Shown in pieces: positions 21,553 to 30,333 of a stretch of 64,000 bases of DNA (position 1 is its first letter; every line of letters starts with the position of its first letter). The DNA is taken from assembly GCF_002847445.1 (NCBI RefSeq), contig NZ_CP025430.1, forward strand, positions 992,001-1,056,000, given 5' to 3'. A program made the translations under genes and the position numbers. This stretch comes from Paracoccus zhejiangensis. GTDB lineage: Bacteria; Pseudomonadota; Alphaproteobacteria; Rhodobacterales; Rhodobacteraceae. The notes under the pieces are model-generated. The model did no database searches. It was given only the letters and a program-made list of their open reading frames with translations, and was not told the DNA's origin.

Positions 21553-22383
21553 TCAGAACACCAGAACCGGGATATGGGTGAGGATGCTGATGAACAGCAC
21601 CGCCAGCACCGCGCCAGAGACCGCGTCGAAGCGGTCCATGAATCCGCCGTGACCGGGGATCAGGTTGGAACTGTCCTTGACCCCCGCCCGCCGCTTCAGC
21701 CAGCTTTCGGCGATGTCGCCCATCTGCCCGGCAAAGGCCACCAGCGGAGAGATCCAGATCAGCGCCGGATCGCCATGGCCGCTGAGCCAGAGGATCAGCC
21801 CAAGCGCCACCGCGCCGACCCAGCCCGCCACGGTGCCGGACCAGGTCTTCTTGGGGCTGAGACGCGGCCAGAACTTGGGGCCGCCAAAGAACTTGCCGGC
21901 GAAATAGCCAAGGATATCAGACAGGAAGACCACGCCCATCAGCCAGATGACGAAGGCCAGCCCATAGCCCTCGCGCATGATGACCAGCCCATAGCCGACC
22001 AGCAGGATCGCGACGCCAAAGACCGCATAGGTCACCCGGTCACGGGAAATCGCCCCGGGCAACCCGGCGATCAGCGGCAGCGCCAGGTACAAGAGGCCCC
22101 AATAGCTGCCGACCATCAGCGAGAGGAAAAGCGAGATCCCGGCCAGCAGCGCCAGCACCATCGGGCGGGCGCGGCCAAAGGGCATCTCGTGCATCGCCGG
22201 ATAGCGCCAGCCGGTCATGTTGGCCAGTTCCCAGAAGGTCAGCCCGATGAAGGTGGCCATGAACAGCCGCAGCATCACCCCGGTCGACAGCGCCAGCGCC
22301 AGACCGATCCCCAGAAGGATCAGGGCAGAGGTGATCCGCCGCCCGAGGTCGGACCATCGGCCGGATTGTGAACCGCCTGTCAT
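21553..22383 (-). CDS. cdsA: Phosphatidate cytidylyltransferase
   Basis: This 276-residue inner-membrane enzyme makes CDP-diacylglycerol from phosphatidate and CTP for phospholipid synthesis. It has multiple hydrophobic segments and the C-terminal CDP-alcohol signature KRRAGVKDSSNLIPGHGGFMDRFD. The conserved cytoplasmic loop GGPKFWPRLSPKKTWSG is also present. It overlaps uppS by 4 bases and is followed at once by dxr. Confidence 0.96.
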   Translation of the reverse strand: MTGGSQSGRWSDLGRRITSALILLGIGLALALSTGVMLRLFMATFIGLTFWELANMTGWRYPAMHEMPFGRARPMVLALLAGISLFLSLMVGSYWGLLYLALPLIAGLPGAISRDRVTYAVFGVAILLVGYGLVIMREGYGLAFVIWLMGVVFLSDILGYFAGKFFGGPKFWPRLSPKKTWSGTVAGWVGAVALGLILWLSGHGDPALIWISPLVAFAGQMGDIAESWLKRRAGVKDSSNLIPGHGGFMDRFDAVSGAVLAVLFISILTHIPVLVF

Positions 22384-23123
22384 ACCCCTCCGAAGCGCCG
22401 CTTGCGCAGGCCGAAGCGGTCCAGGATCTCGGCCAGATGATCGGGGGTGAAATCCGGCCAGAGCGTCTGGCTGAACTCGTATTCGGCATAGGCCGCCTGC
22501 CAGGGCAGGAAATTCGAGGTGCGGGTCTCGCCCGAGGTGCGGATCACCAGGTCCGGGTCGGGATGGCCGGCCGTATCAAGGCAATCCTGCAGATCGGCCT
22601 CGGTGGCCGGCCCGGTCAGATGGCCCAAGGCGATCTTCTCGGCCAGACGGTTCGAAGCGCGCAGCAATTCGTCGCGGCCGCCGTAATTGATCGCCACGGT
22701 CAGGTTCAGCCGCGTATTCCCGGCGGTGCGCGCCTCGATCCCGGCCATCAGGCTTTGCAGCTTGGGGTCCAGCCGCTCGCGCGCGCCGATGAAGCGCATC
22801 CGCACACCCTCGGCGGACAGCCCGTCGGCCTCGCGCTGGATGTAGCGGCGGAAGATCTTCATCAGGCCCAGCACTTCCTCGGAGGAGCGCTTCCAGTTCT
22901 CGGTCGAGAAGGCATAGATGGTCAGCCAGTTCACCCCGATATCGGGGCAGGCGCGGACGATCTGCTTCACCCGCTCGGCGCCACGACGATGGCCGACCAG
23001 TCGCGGCCAGCCGCGCTCGGTGGCCCAACGGCCATTGCCGTCCATGATGATGGCGACATGGCGCGGCGGTTGGCCGCCCCCTGCGCCGCTCGCGGCGTCG
23101 ATCTTGGCGGTTTCCGCAACCAT
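22380..23123 (-). CDS. uppS: Undecaprenyl diphosphate synthase
   Basis: This cis-prenyltransferase makes the C55 lipid carrier for cell-wall and envelope polysaccharides. The active-site motif AIIMDGNGRWA is near the N-terminus with GHRRG following, and the C-terminal part carries IRTSGETRTSNFL and the aromatic W-P-D segment. I take the ATG at 23123 (MVAETAK), giving 247 residues. The frame is open 16 codons upstream into frr, but that would extend the protein beyond the family start. It starts four bases after the frr stop and overlaps cdsA. Confidence 0.95.
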   Translation of the reverse strand: MVAETAKIDAASGAGGGQPPRHVAIIMDGNGRWATERGWPRLVGHRRGAERVKQIVRACPDIGVNWLTIYAFSTENWKRSSEEVLGLMKIFRRYIQREADGLSAEGVRMRFIGARERLDPKLQSLMAGIEARTAGNTRLNLTVAINYGGRDELLRASNRLAEKIALGHLTGPATEADLQDCLDTAGHPDPDLVIRTSGETRTSNFLPWQAAYAEYEFSQTLWPDFTPDHLAEILDRFGLRKRRFGGV

Positions 23124-23127
23124 CCGC

Positions 23128-23691
23128 TCAGACCTGCATGATCTCGGCCTGCTTGGCCTCGAGCGCGCCATCGACGGCGGCGATCATCTTGTTGGTCAGC
23201 TCTTGAACCTCGGTTTCCCAGAATTTCTGGTCATCCTCGGACATGCCGGCGGTCTTGCCCTTCTTGATCTGGTCCATGCCGTCGCGGCGCACGTTGCGGA
23301 TGGCGACCCGGGCGTTCTCGGCATATTGAGCCGCGACCTTGGTCAGCTCGCGCCGGCGTTCCTCGTTCAGCTCGGGGATCGGCAGCATGATGATGGTGCC
23401 GTTGGTCTGCGGGTTGATGCCCAGCCCGCTGTCGCGGATGGCCTTCTCGGCGCGGCTGACCAGACCCTTGTCCCAGATGTTGATGGTGACCATGCGCGGC
23501 TCGGGGACGTTGATCGTGCCGATCTGGTTGATGGGCGTCGGGCTGCCATAGGCGTCGACCATGACCGGCTCGACCATGCTGGCCGAGGCGCGGCCGGTGC
23601 GCAGGGTGCCGAACTCGTGGCGCAGGCTGTCCATCGCGCCCTTCATCCGCCGTTCCAGATCATCGGTATCGACTTCGAACTCTTCTGCCAT
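23128..23691 (-). CDS. frr: Ribosome recycling factor
   Basis: This 187-residue ribosome recycling factor separates post-termination ribosomes with EF-G. The family signatures are visible: LRTGRAS near residue 32, PLSQ-like [14 protein letters not shown], and [12 protein letters not shown] in the long helical domain. It is 130 bases downstream of pyrH and immediately upstream of uppS. Confidence 0.97.
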   Translation of the reverse strand: MAEEFEVDTDDLERRMKGAMDSLRHEFGTLRTGRASASMVEPVMVDAYGSPTPINQIGTINVPEPRMVTINIWDKGLVSRAEKAIRDSGLGINPQTNGTIIMLPIPELNEERRRELTKVAAQYAENARVAIRNVRRDGMDQIKKGKTAGMSEDDQKFWETEVQELTNKMIAAVDGALEAKQAEIMQV

Positions 23692-23821
23692 CTCGCCTTG
23701 CCTGTCGTCTTGGTTTTCTCAGCTTGTAACCGCAAAGCGGCCCGGAGGCAAAGGGGACTAGCTGCAGCGCGGCAGGTTTCACCGGCCCCTGCGACAGTCG
23801 GCCCCCTGCCCGTCTCGAGGC

Positions 23822-24556
23822 TTAACCGTGGACGCGCGTATAGGTTCCGCGACCTTCGAGAATGCCCTTGAACCCGCCCGGCTCGTCCAGCGAGAAGACG
23901 ATGATCGGCAGGTCGTTGTCGCGCGCCAGTGCAATCGCCGAGGCATCCATCACGCCAAGGTGCTTCTGCAGCACCTCGTCATAGCTGACGGTCTCGTAAC
24001 GCTTGGCATCGGGGAATTTCACCGGGTCCTTGTCATAGACGCCATCGACCTTGGTGCCCTTGAAGATCGCCTCGCAGTTCATTTCCGAGGCCCGCAGCGT
24101 CGCCGCCGTGTCGGTAGTGAAATAGGGGTTGCCGGTGCCGGCGGCGAAGATGATCACGCGCTTCTTTTCCAGGTGGCGCACGGCGCGGCGGCGGATATAG
24201 GGCTCGGCCACCTCGTCCATGCGGATGGCGCTGATGACGCGGCAATGGATGCCCTTGGCCTCCAGCGCCGATTGCATGGCCAGCGCGTTCATCACCGTGG
24301 CCAGCATCCCCATGTAGTCGGCGGTGGTCCGCTCCATCCCCTGGGCCGAGCCCTGCAGCCCACGGAAGATGTTGCCGCCACCGATGACCATGCAGATTTC
24401 GACGCCCAGCTTGTGAACCGAATCAACCTCGTCGGCGATGCGGGCCACGGTGGGCGGATGCAGGCCATAGCCCTGATCGCCCATCAGCGCCTCGCCCGAT
24501 ATCTTCAGCATCACGCGGTCATAGCTTTTGGGCTTGGCCCCTTCGGTCTCGGTCAC
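23822..24556 (-). CDS. pyrH: Uridylate kinase
   Basis: This is a 244-residue bacterial UMP kinase of the amino-acid kinase fold. It phosphorylates UMP to UDP in pyrimidine synthesis. Characteristic segments are [37 protein letters not shown] and [15 protein letters not shown]. It is the first gene of the leftward operon. The usual rpsB-tsf pair is not upstream. The gene instead faces divergent miaA across 75 bases, so the operon promoter should lie there or within that short spacer. Confidence 0.97.
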   Translation of the reverse strand: MTETEGAKPKSYDRVMLKISGEALMGDQGYGLHPPTVARIADEVDSVHKLGVEICMVIGGGNIFRGLQGSAQGMERTTADYMGMLATVMNALAMQSALEAKGIHCRVISAIRMDEVAEPYIRRRAVRHLEKKRVIIFAAGTGNPYFTTDTAATLRASEMNCEAIFKGTKVDGVYDKDPVKFPDAKRYETVSYDEVLQKHLGVMDASAIALARDNDLPIIVFSLDEPGGFKGILEGRGTYTRVHG

Positions 24557-24631
24557 GGCATGGGCCCCCTGTCGGTTTCATTGCCGCGCAAAATGTCGCA
24601 AAAGCGGTTCAGGTTCAACCACAGCCAAACC

Positions 24632-25510
24632 ATGCCCGAGCACGATCTGACGACAATTCCCCGCGACCGTCACCTGCTGATCGCCGGTCCCACCGCCAGC
24701 GGCAAGTCGGCGCTGGCCATGCAGGTCGCCCGCGCGCAGGGCGGACTGATCGTGAATGCCGATGCGCTGCAGGTCTGGTCCTGCTGGCGGGTGCTGACGG
24801 CGCGGCCCTCGGCGGCCGAGGAAGCCGCCCTGCCCCATGCACTTTACGGCCACGTCGCGCCGGGGCGTAGCTATTCGGTCGGTGACTGGCTGTCTGACGT
24901 GACGGCACTGGGTAGCCAGCGGCTGATCATCGTGGGCGGCACCGGGCTTTATCTGACGGCGCTGACCGAGGGTCTCGCCTATGTGCCGCCAACCCCGCCC
25001 GAGATTCGGGCCGAGGGCGACCGGCGGCTTGCCGAACCCGAGGGGCTGGGGCAGATGGTCGCAGACCTCGATCCGACCACGCGCGGCAAGATCGATGTGC
25101 TGAACCCGGCCCGCGTCCAGCGGGCCTGGGAAGTTCTGGAAAATACCGGGCGCGGGCTGGCGGACTGGCAGGCCGAGACGCCGCCGCCGCTGATCGGCCC
25201 GGATCAGGCGACGCGGGTCGTGCTGATGGCCGACCGGGACTGGCTGGTCGAACGAATCGCCCGCCGCTTCGACCTGATGCTGGACCAGGGGGCGTTGGAC
25301 GAGGCGCGCGCGGTTTTGCCCGGCTGGCAGCCCACCGCGCAATGGGCGCGGGCCATCGGCGCGCCCGAGTTGATCGCCCACCTGCGGGGCGAGTTGACCC
25401 TCGACGAGGCGCGCGAACGCGCGGTGATCGCCACCCGGCAATATGCCAAGTCTCAGCGCATCTGGTTTCGCAGTCGGATGAAGGCATGGCAGCCGCTGCC
25501 CGTCGGCTGA
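24632..25510 (+). CDS. miaA: tRNA dimethylallyltransferase MiaA
   Basis: This 292-residue enzyme adds a dimethylallyl group to A37 of tRNAs that read UNN codons. The P-loop is GPTASGKSALA near residues 18-28. VNADALQVW corresponds to the substrate-binding D-S-x-Q-V-Y motif with Ser replaced by Ala and Tyr by Trp. VGGTGLYL and the C-terminal ATRQYAKSQRIWFR follow. The ATG at 24632 has no clear Shine-Dalgarno. It is divergent from pyrH. Confidence 0.93.
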   Translation: MPEHDLTTIPRDRHLLIAGPTASGKSALAMQVARAQGGLIVNADALQVWSCWRVLTARPSAAEEAALPHALYGHVAPGRSYSVGDWLSDVTALGSQRLIIVGGTGLYLTALTEGLAYVPPTPPEIRAEGDRRLAEPEGLGQMVADLDPTTRGKIDVLNPARVQRAWEVLENTGRGLADWQAETPPPLIGPDQATRVVLMADRDWLVERIARRFDLMLDQGALDEARAVLPGWQPTAQWARAIGAPELIAHLRGELTLDEARERAVIATRQYAKSQRIWFRSRMKAWQPLPVG

Positions 25511-25574
25511 CGCTGCCGGGCCTGTGGCAGAACTGCCCTTTCCGGCAGGCTGTGCACAAAAACTGCGGAACTCT

Positions 25575-25603
25575 TTTACATCTCATGCGCTATAGGCAAT
25601 AAT
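25575..25603 (+). promoter_or_regulatory. Sigma-70-like promoter of the AraC-family gene
   Basis: A -35 TTTACA (25575-25580) and a -10 AATAAT (25598-25603) are separated by 17 bases. This would start transcription near 25610, about 30 bases before the ATG at 25639. The -10 lies inside the palindrome at 25590-25613. Confidence 0.6.
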
Positions 25604-25613
25604 TCGCCTATAG
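25590..25613. promoter_or_regulatory. Perfect palindrome over the promoter -10 element
   Basis: Arms CTATAGGC and GCCTATAG flank an 8-base spacer. The palindrome covers the predicted -10 and start site of the AraC-family gene, the position expected for a repressor operator. Autoregulation is inferred. Confidence 0.6.
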
Positions 25614-25638
25614 TGTCTTGCTGTGCGGAGTTCTGTCC

Positions 25639-26667
25639 ATGTCGGCCGAAGGTCGTCGCCTCGCGAATTCCGGTTTTCCGTTTACCCCCAGTCGCTTCAA
25701 GGGGATACCGCAGGCTGGTTCTGCAACCCCTGTTAGTGCAACCGAGCCGTGGCGGCTGGCCGGTGCGGGGGTGAATGCGGGCTATATCGACGACGGCACC
25801 GGCGAATTTATGGGCGAAAACTCGCCGTCCCTTGCGCGCAGACCGCTGGCTCAGATCGGCAGCCGCGCACGGCCTCAACCCCGGCTCAGGCTGCTGCCGC
25901 TGGCCGGTTTCGTCTGGGGCAGCCGCGCCGCCATGCCGCTGCCGCGGACGCGGGGCGAGCATGTGCTGATCCGTGTGACGCGCGGCACGCTGCAACTGGA
26001 TTTCCCGCGCAGCCGTCAGGCGCTGGGGCCGGACAGCCTGTTCTATATTCCCTGCGGCACCGCCTTTGCCGCGCTGCCCCTGGTCGATTGCGCGGGCGAG
26101 GTGCTGCTGATCGCGCCCGAGCTGACCCGCGACCTCTCCCATCCCCTGCCCGAGCGCGCGCTTGGCGGGCGGCTGGACCATGACGACCCGGCGCCCCGGC
26201 TGATGCTGCAGGAGCTGGCGCAGGAGGCACGGCGGACCAGCCCCGATGCGCGCGCCGCCATCGCCTGCCAGTTGTCGCTTCTGGCGCTGCGGCTGGCGCG
26301 GCTGGAACCCGTGGCCCGCCGGGTGCAGGCCAGCCCGGGCCATGATCCCGACCTGCCGCTGGCCGAGCGTTTCGTGGCGCTGGCCCAGACCCGTCTGGCC
26401 GATGGCAGCACCATCGCCGATCTGGCCGACACGCTTGGCGTGACCACCGCCGAGCTGGATGCGGCCTGCCAGCACCGGCATGGCAAGCGGGCGGTGGACC
26501 TGGTCCACGACCTGCGCCTTGCGCGGGCGGTGCAGATGCTGCGCGACACCAGCGAAAGCCCGGCCCGGATCGCGCGGATGCTGGGTTATTCCAGCCTCGC
26601 GCATCTGAGCCGGGCCTTCGTCACCGCCACCGGGCGCCTGCCCGACAGCTTTCGCGGCGCGGATTAG
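25639..26667 (+). CDS. AraC-family transcriptional regulator
   Basis: This 342-residue protein has an N-terminal cupin-like ligand-binding region. Its C-terminal AraC/XylS DNA-binding domain has a first helix-turn-helix near STIADLADTLGV and a second near ESPARIARMLGYSSLAHLSRAF. The last segment is the typical AraC signature. The ATG at 25639 has GCGGAG upstream and lies 30 bases from the predicted transcription start. A TTG start at 25618 is possible but less likely. The gene is convergent with the YjiH-like transporter gene and overlaps its stop by 4 bases. The inducer and targets cannot be read. Confidence 0.85.
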   Translation: MSAEGRRLANSGFPFTPSRFKGIPQAGSATPVSATEPWRLAGAGVNAGYIDDGTGEFMGENSPSLARRPLAQIGSRARPQPRLRLLPLAGFVWGSRAAMPLPRTRGEHVLIRVTRGTLQLDFPRSRQALGPDSLFYIPCGTAFAALPLVDCAGEVLLIAPELTRDLSHPLPERALGGRLDHDDPAPRLMLQELAQEARRTSPDARAAIACQLSLLALRLARLEPVARRVQASPGHDPDLPLAERFVALAQTRLADGSTIADLADTLGVTTAELDAACQHRHGKRAVDLVHDLRLARAVQMLRDTSESPARIARMLGYSSLAHLSRAFVTATGRLPDSFRGAD

Positions 26668-27695
26668 GCCACGTCGCCCTGGGGCTGACCCGACGGGCCG
26701 TCCGTGACCCTGCCACCCGGCACGAAGAACCACTGGTAGAACAGCCGATCCGGCACCCGGTTCAGCACACGCACCACCAGCGCCGTGGCGGCGATGGCGA
26801 AGATCATCCGGCCAAGACCCACCGCCAACCCGTCGGCACCGATGGCCATGACGATGGCCGTGTCCTCGATGATCGCATGGGAAAAGCCCATGAACACGCA
26901 GGCGGCAAAGATCTGGCGCGGCGGGATCAGCCCGCTTTGCGCCTCGCGGATCATCATGCCGCCGCCATAGGAAATGCCCAGCAGCGCGCCGATCACCGCG
27001 AATTGCCGCGCCTCGCCGCTGATCCCCGCCAGCCGCAGCACCGGATCGACGAGGCGGTTGAGCAGGTCCATGACGCCGGTGAGGCGCAGGATCTCGATCG
27101 CCCAGCAGAGCGCCAGCAGCACGATGAGCATCCAGCCCATGGTCTCGGCCAGCCCGATCAGGAAGCTGGTCCAGCCCTCGGTCCCCGCCATCGGCGTCCA
27201 GACCGCCGAGACCGGGGCCTGCATCCAGCCGGTCGCACTGCTTAGCTGGTGCAGGATCATTGCATAGATCATGCCGCCGCCCACCCGGATCAGCACCGTC
27301 GCCATCAACCGCGCACCGGTCTGGCGCAGGATGCCCTGCTCGATCGGCAGGGCATGGGCGAAGAGGAGCAGCGACGAGAGGATGGTGACATCGGCCACGG
27401 TCAGTTCGCTGACCGGAACCAGCGCGAAGATCAGCGGGATCGCCCCCCAGATGCCGATCAGCAGCCCGGTCAGCCAGGCCAGCCCCAGTTCCGGCGGCAG
27501 GTCATAAAGCGCCATGACCGGGCCGAAGGCCGGGGCGATGGCCTTGATCACGCCCATGCGCGACAGCGCCTCGGTGATCAGCGCGATGGGCAGGATCAGG
27601 CGCACCAGCATCCAGTAAAGCTGCAGGTAGGACAGGGTCTTGCGAGTGATATGGTCGAGAATCGTCATGGGAGGAATCCGTTGATCTTTTTTCAT
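26664..27695 (-). CDS. YjiH/nucleoside-recognition (Gate) family membrane protein
   Basis: This 343-residue polytopic inner-membrane protein has about eight hydrophobic segments and two Gate-domain halves (GLLIGIWGAIPLIFALVP and GALLGISYGGGMMIREA). The family includes SpmA/SpmB and YjiH proteins. Transport of nucleosides or other small substrates is proposed for relatives but not established. The start is uncertain. ATG 27695 has a close CAGG, and ATG 27668 gives a shorter protein but has no ribosome site. It is divergent from an Lrp-type regulator whose operator lies between them, so it is likely the regulated target. Confidence 0.75.
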   Translation of the reverse strand: MKKDQRIPPMTILDHITRKTLSYLQLYWMLVRLILPIALITEALSRMGVIKAIAPAFGPVMALYDLPPELGLAWLTGLLIGIWGAIPLIFALVPVSELTVADVTILSSLLLFAHALPIEQGILRQTGARLMATVLIRVGGGMIYAMILHQLSSATGWMQAPVSAVWTPMAGTEGWTSFLIGLAETMGWMLIVLLALCWAIEILRLTGVMDLLNRLVDPVLRLAGISGEARQFAVIGALLGISYGGGMMIREAQSGLIPPRQIFAACVFMGFSHAIIEDTAIVMAIGADGLAVGLGRMIFAIAATALVVRVLNRVPDRLFYQWFFVPGGRVTDGPSGQPQGDVA

Positions 27696-27732
27696 CCTGT
27701 GCCATGGCTGCGATGACGGTTGTGGTCAAAGA

Positions 27733-27758
27733 TTGCAGTTTCGTGCAATAATATTGCA
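27733..27758. promoter_or_regulatory. Lrp-type operator
   Basis: TGCAATA-A-TATTGCA (27744-27758) is a perfect palindrome around one base. A further TTGCA half-site (27733-27737) pairs with TGCAA at 27744-27748. The three TTGCA/TGCAA half-sites lie just upstream of the Lrp-family gene and within the divergent spacer. Confidence 0.65.
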
Positions 27759-27761
27759 AAG

Positions 27762-28238
27762 ATGTCTGTCACCGGAACGCCGCCCATGGACCGCCTCGAC
27801 CGCAAGATCCTGAACCTGATGCAGCGCGACGCCGCGCGGACCAATGCCGATCTGGCCGACGAGGTCGGGCTGTCGCCCTCGAGCTGCCTGCGTCGGGTGC
27901 GGCGGCTGCGTGGTTCGGGCGTGATCGAGCGGGTGGTGGCGATCCTGAACCCGGCCAAGGCGGGGCGAGTGCTGAAGGCCATCGTGACGGTGGAGTTGCA
28001 GCGCCACGGCGAACAGCAGCAGGCGCGCTTTCTGGCGCTGGCGACGAGAGAGGAAGCGGTGGCGCAGGCCTATGCCGTGACCAGCCAGACCGACGTGGTG
28101 CTGATCCTGCGCCTCAAGGACATGGAGGAATTCGACGCGCTCTGCGAGCGGCTGTTTCGCGACGATACGAACGTGGCGCGCTTCTTTACCATGGTGGTGA
28201 TCCGCACCGCCAAGGAGGAAACGGCGATCCGGCTATAG
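27762..28238 (+). CDS. Lrp/AsnC-family transcriptional regulator
   Basis: This 158-residue feast/famine regulator has an N-terminal winged helix ([37 protein letters not shown]) and a C-terminal RAM/AsnC ligand-binding domain ([15 protein letters not shown]). The ATG at 27762 is chosen. An ATG at 27786 would start right at the usual Lrp N-terminus and is equally plausible. The divergent membrane gene and the intervening palindrome indicate local regulation, probably responding to an amino acid. The 3' end overlaps convergent rlmE by 6 bases. Confidence 0.9.
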   Translation: MSVTGTPPMDRLDRKILNLMQRDAARTNADLADEVGLSPSSCLRRVRRLRGSGVIERVVAILNPAKAGRVLKAIVTVELQRHGEQQQARFLALATREEAVAQAYAVTSQTDVVLILRLKDMEEFDALCERLFRDDTNVARFFTMVVIRTAKEETAIRL

Positions 28239-29000
28239 GTCGCCGTCGGCGTCTTCCGCAGTCTCGTCGGGACGCCCGCGGAACCCCTGCGCCACCACGA
28301 ATTTCTCGGATGAATCGCTGCGGCTTGCCGGCGGCTTCACATTGGCGACCTTGGTGAAGTTCTTCTTCAGCATGGTCTGCATCTCGAGCTCGGCCCCGCC
28401 CGCCAGCACCTTGGCGACGAAGGTGCCGCCCGGTTCCAGCACGTCGAAGGCAAAGGCCGCCGCCGCCTCGACCAGCGCCACGATGCGCAAATGGTCGGTG
28501 TTCTTGTGACCGCTCGAGGCTGCGGCCATGTCCGACATGACCACATCGGCGCGACCGCCGAGCCAGTCCTTGACCTTCTGGTCGGCGCCTTCCTCGAGGA
28601 AGTCCAGCACATGGATCTCGGCCCCGGCAATGGCATCGACCTCTTGCAGGTCAACGCCCAGCACCCGGCCGACGGATTTGCCACCCTTCTCGCCAAGCGC
28701 ATTCACCCGCGCCACGGCGACCTGACACCAGCCACCGGGCGCGCAGCCCAGATCGACCACCCGGGCGCCGGGCACCAGGAAGCGGTACTTGTCGTCCAGT
28801 TCGAGGATCTTGTAGGCCGCGCGGCCGCGATAGCCCTCGCGCTTGGCGCGGGCGACATAGGGATCGTTCAATTGCCGTTCCAGCCACAGCTTGCTGGACA
28901 TCTTGCGGCCCTTGGCGGTCTTCACCCGCACCTTCAGGTCGCGCTGCCCGCGCCCGCTGGTATTGCCCTTGGCGCTGCCCGCGCCGGTACCCTTGGCCAT
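28233..29000 (-). CDS. rlmE: 23S rRNA Um2552 2'-O-methyltransferase RlmE
   Basis: This 255-residue FtsJ/RrmJ family enzyme methylates the 2'-OH of U2552 in the ribosomal A-loop. The SAM site is [12 protein letters not shown]. The K-D-K-E catalytic tetrad can be placed at [21 protein letters not shown] and SSEKFVV. An N-terminal 35-residue basic, Gly/Ser-rich extension precedes the core. The ATG at 29000 overlaps the stop of the Ppx/GppA gene (TGATG), so both form one unit. Confidence 0.93.
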   Translation of the reverse strand: MAKGTGAGSAKGNTSGRGQRDLKVRVKTAKGRKMSSKLWLERQLNDPYVARAKREGYRGRAAYKILELDDKYRFLVPGARVVDLGCAPGGWCQVAVARVNALGEKGGKSVGRVLGVDLQEVDAIAGAEIHVLDFLEEGADQKVKDWLGGRADVVMSDMAAASSGHKNTDHLRIVALVEAAAAFAFDVLEPGGTFVAKVLAGGAELEMQTMLKKNFTKVANVKPPASRSDSSEKFVVAQGFRGRPDETAEDADGDL

Positions 29001-30124
29001 CACGCCACTCCGTTCAATCCTTCGGGCGTCAGCACCCCATCCTTCACCATCTGCGAATAGAGCAGACCTTCGCGCAATCCCCGGTCCGCCACCGACAACC
29101 GGCTGGTCGGCCAGACCCGCATCAGCGTCTGCAGGATCGCCGCGCCCGACATGATCAGCGCGTGCCGTTCCCGCCCGATGCGCGGATCGGCGCGGCGGCC
29201 CTCGGGGCCAAGTGTGAGGTAAGAGTGAATCACCTTGTCGATCTGATCGCTTGTCATGGTCAGCCCGTCAACCTTGGTTCGGTCGTAACGGCGCAGCCCC
29301 AGATGGCTGGCCGCGACCGTGGTGACGGTGCCCGAGGTGCCGATGATCTGGAAATTCTCCTCGGGCGAGCCGTTCGCATAGGGGGCGAAATCGGCCAGCA
29401 TCTCCTCGAAATACCAGCTCATCAGCGCGAAGCGGCCCTGATCGTCCTCGACATCGGCGAACTGGTCGCGCAGCGTCGCCACGCCAAGCGGCACGCTGAT
29501 CCAGTCCACGACCCGCGCGCCACCCGGCTGCGGATTGCGGAACCCGTCCCCCAGCCGCATGATCGCCCGCGCCCGTTCGGTCGGCTCGACATCCTCGAGA
29601 TCGATCCAGACAAGCTCGGTCGAGCCGCCGCCGATATCGACCACCAGCAACTGCTCGGTCGCGAGGTTGACCAGCGGCGCACAGGAGATCACCGCCAGCC
29701 GGGCTTCTTCCTCGGCCTCAATGATCTCGACCGGCAGGCCGGTCTCGCGCTGGATCTTGCGCATGAAGTCGCGGGAATTGCGCGCGCGGCGGCAGGCCTC
29801 GGTTGCAACCAGACGCATGTTCACGACGTTATGGGTTTCGAGCTTGCGCCGGCAAACCTGCAGCGCATGCACCGTCCGCGCCATGGAACTGCGCGACAGA
29901 CGACCAGACGCCTCGAGACCCTGCCCAAGCTGGACGGGTTTCGAGAAGCTGTCGATGACCTGAAACTGATTGCCGCGCGGCCGCGCAATCAGCATCCGGC
30001 ACGAATTGGTTCCAAGGTCCAGTGCCGCATAAAGCGGCCCTTCCTCGGACTGGCGGGTGACGGTCGGCTCAACCGGTTTCAGCTTCGGGAACGCGTCCGC
30101 ACCCGCGGGACGCCTGGGCGTCAT
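29000..30124 (-). CDS. Ppx/GppA-family phosphatase
   Basis: This 374-residue exopolyphosphatase/guanosine-pentaphosphatase family protein has an ASKHA fold. The first phosphate loop is [12 protein letters not shown] and the second is [11 protein letters not shown]. Other family segments are [10 protein letters not shown] and [12 protein letters not shown]. The ATG at 30124 follows GGAGGG. Family members hydrolyse polyphosphate or pppGpp, and sequence alone does not decide between them. The protein is shorter than two-domain E. coli Ppx. It is followed by rlmE with a 1-base overlap. Confidence 0.88.
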   Translation of the reverse strand: MTPRRPAGADAFPKLKPVEPTVTRQSEEGPLYAALDLGTNSCRMLIARPRGNQFQVIDSFSKPVQLGQGLEASGRLSRSSMARTVHALQVCRRKLETHNVVNMRLVATEACRRARNSRDFMRKIQRETGLPVEIIEAEEEARLAVISCAPLVNLATEQLLVVDIGGGSTELVWIDLEDVEPTERARAIMRLGDGFRNPQPGGARVVDWISVPLGVATLRDQFADVEDDQGRFALMSWYFEEMLADFAPYANGSPEENFQIIGTSGTVTTVAASHLGLRRYDRTKVDGLTMTSDQIDKVIHSYLTLGPEGRRADPRIGRERHALIMSGAAILQTLMRVWPTSRLSVADRGLREGLLYSQMVKDGVLTPEGLNGVA

Positions 30125-30283
30125 TGGCACGCCCTCCGATATCAACTTGGACCCAACGTAGCGCGCGACCTGTCACCGTTCAAGGGGCAGGCAAGTGCGC
30201 GGAAATGCGCAACAGCTGATTTTATGTGCACAGATCCTGTATCCGTGCCTGCGGACAAGCATTTCAGGGCAAATGATTTTTTC

Positions 30284-30311
30284 GCGGCACCCCGGATTTG
30301 CCGGGTGCCGC
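30284..30311. other. GC-rich hairpin downstream of putA
   Basis: Arms GCGGCACCC(C)GG / CCGGGTGCCGC pair with one bulged C around a 5-base loop. It lies between the putA stop and the ppx/gppA start. On the putA strand it is followed by GAAAAAA rather than a U-tract, so it is not a canonical intrinsic terminator. It may stabilise the mRNA end or assist Rho. Confidence 0.5.
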
Positions 30312-30333
30312 TCGGGTCTTGGGTGATACCGCC

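Noticed and set aside
30284..30311. Intrinsic terminator for putA
   Set aside because: Strong stem but followed by A, not U, on the putA strand, so listed only as a hairpin.
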